Shown here: piece by piece, positions 63,901 to 64,000 of the stretch
How the letters are laid out: each line of letters opens with the position of its first letter
How positions within the stretch are numbered: the first letter of the stretch is position 1
From: Halichondria panicea
Taxonomy: Eukaryota; Porifera; Demospongiae; Suberitida; Halichondriidae
Direction: 5' to 3'
DNA: 64,000 bases
Assembly: GCF_963675165.1 (NCBI RefSeq)
Contig: NC_087386.1
Coordinates: 298,931-362,930 of the forward strand
Notes under the pieces: model-generated
Seen by the model: only the letters and a program-made list of their open reading frames with translations
What the model was told of the DNA's origin: nothing
Database searches by the model: none
Program-made: the position numbers and the translations under genes

Positions 63901-64000
63901 GGCGAAGAGTGAATCCTTCCAGAGCTACCTTCAGGGCCTTGGTGGAAGTTGCCATAGGACTGAGAAGAGGAGACACTGCTACAGACATTTGTACATTCAT
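54974..64000 (+). CDS. Roc-COR GTPase with microexon-encoded N-terminus and Death-fold domains, copy B (3' end outside window)
   Basis: Exons: 54974-55048, microexons (next entry), 57843-57884, 58210-58411, 60301-62394, 62449-62520, 62626-62700, 62763-62837, 62888-62932, 63018-63157, 63399-63663 and 63775 to beyond 64000. Start MAESTTLNAASSPQ. The GTPase exon is nearly identical to copy A (P-loop GPAGTGKTNLK, switch II DCGGQPQFHD) but lacks most of the Ser/Asp-rich loop and one codon near its start. The linker before the Death domain comes from four small phase-1 exons instead of two. Both Death-fold domains follow (NIDTGKHRGDNLSC, then RRYGNQAGVAHALRAW, truncated by the window). No disabling change was found, so it looks functional. 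Confidence 0.8.
55253..57884 (+). other. Microexon array, copy B
   Basis: Predicted exons, with sequence and residue: 55253-55264 TGGGAGATTAAG (WEIK); 55594-55596 ACT (T); 55801-55803 TGG (W); 56020-56022 GAG (E); 56617-56628 AAGGCCATTGAG (KAIE); 56891-56893 ACT (T); 57401-57403 AGT (S); 57513-57515 AAG (K); 57674-57676 AAA (K); then 42 nt at 57843-57884. Positions, order and splice signals match copy A one for one, while the exon bases mostly differ. The donor at 55804 is GTTAGT, the only visible weakening. Confidence 0.72.
57066..57313. repeat. Insertion with flanking 75-bp duplication in a copy B microexon intron
   Basis: Relative to copy A, about 170 bp (TATATAGCGCGAAATTTTTG ... TTTTCGTGGACT) is inserted. 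The 75 bp next to it (AGTACGTACTGAAAGTTTCA ... GAATGCATTC) is present on both sides, at 56998-57072 and 57239-57313. The insert has TTCGCGGA-type motifs like the ATAGCGGGT family. Confidence 0.7.
58412..60300 (+). other. Long intron of copy B
   Basis: This is the counterpart of 43782-45850. It contains the family 2 TIR element at 58631-58970 and a 3'-truncated CAGTGGCGGATC element from about 59326. It is otherwise close to copy A. Confidence 0.6.
58631..58970. mobile_element. TIR element with TA target duplication, family 2 (copy B)
   Basis: Ends CCGTATATGCTTGATCAGAG and GATCAAGCATATACGG, flanked by TA. It is shorter than the copy A partner by small internal deletions. Confidence 0.82.

Larger units (their letters stand above)
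53669..64000. repeat. Segmental duplication, copy B (continues past the window)
   Basis: This is a direct copy of 39057-50937 starting at a sharp junction within CDK9 exon 4 sequence. The right breakpoint is not in the window. Confidence 0.92.

Overview
The window is animal nuclear DNA. Genes are split by short spliceosomal introns (about 50 to 600 bp, with GT/GC-AG and one apparent AT-AC intron), intergenic gaps are small, and there are many head-to-head gene pairs, CA/GT microsatellites, minisatellites and short terminal-inverted-repeat elements. The proteins are core metazoan ones (SMC1, Pol kappa, TRNT1, GM130, WDR46, WDR13, ARPC5, CDK9, ODAD3). They sit beside architectures typical of early-branching animals: a kinase/coiled-coil/Kelch fusion, a Roc-COR/Death protein, EGF-repeat and Het-C/VWA secreted proteins. 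A sponge (probably a demosponge) is my best guess; the phylum is inferred, not proven. Gene models below were built by joining reading frames at AG/GT sites with matching phase.

Layout. 0-12 kb: 3' end of SMC1 (+), an EGF-repeat secreted protein (+), DNA polymerase kappa (+) and a secreted CUB-like/Calx-beta protein (-). 12-25 kb: TRNT1 (-) head-to-head with a GM130/GOLGA2 golgin (+); one golgin intron holds a complete antisense VWA7-like gene. 25-30 kb: a TKL-type kinase/coiled-coil/Kelch gene (+), with a small antisense coiled-coil membrane protein gene in one intron. 30-40.6 kb: WDR46 (-) and WDR13 (+) head-to-head, ARPC5 (-) with a U12-type AT-AC intron, and CDK9 (-).

40.6-64 kb is a large direct segmental duplication. 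Each copy starts with CDK9 5' sequence (intact in copy A, a deleted pseudogene in copy B) followed head-to-head by a Roc-COR-Death gene (+). Between the copies lies a decayed 3' fragment of ODAD3/CCDC151 fused to the CDK9 pseudogene at the duplication breakpoint.

The most striking signal is at the 5' end of both Roc-COR-Death genes: a row of microexons (two of 12 nt, seven of 3 nt and one of 42 nt, all in phase 0) with good splice sites. The introns are almost identical between the two copies, but the microexon bases themselves are strongly different, and nearly every difference changes an amino acid. The 12+3+3+3 nt series occurs twice in tandem and each series encodes seven residues. This looks like a diversified, combinatorially spliceable segment on an innate-immune-type GTPase/Death protein.

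A second recurrent pattern is minisatellites whose unit includes an exon edge and its splice site. It is seen in at least seven genes of the window.
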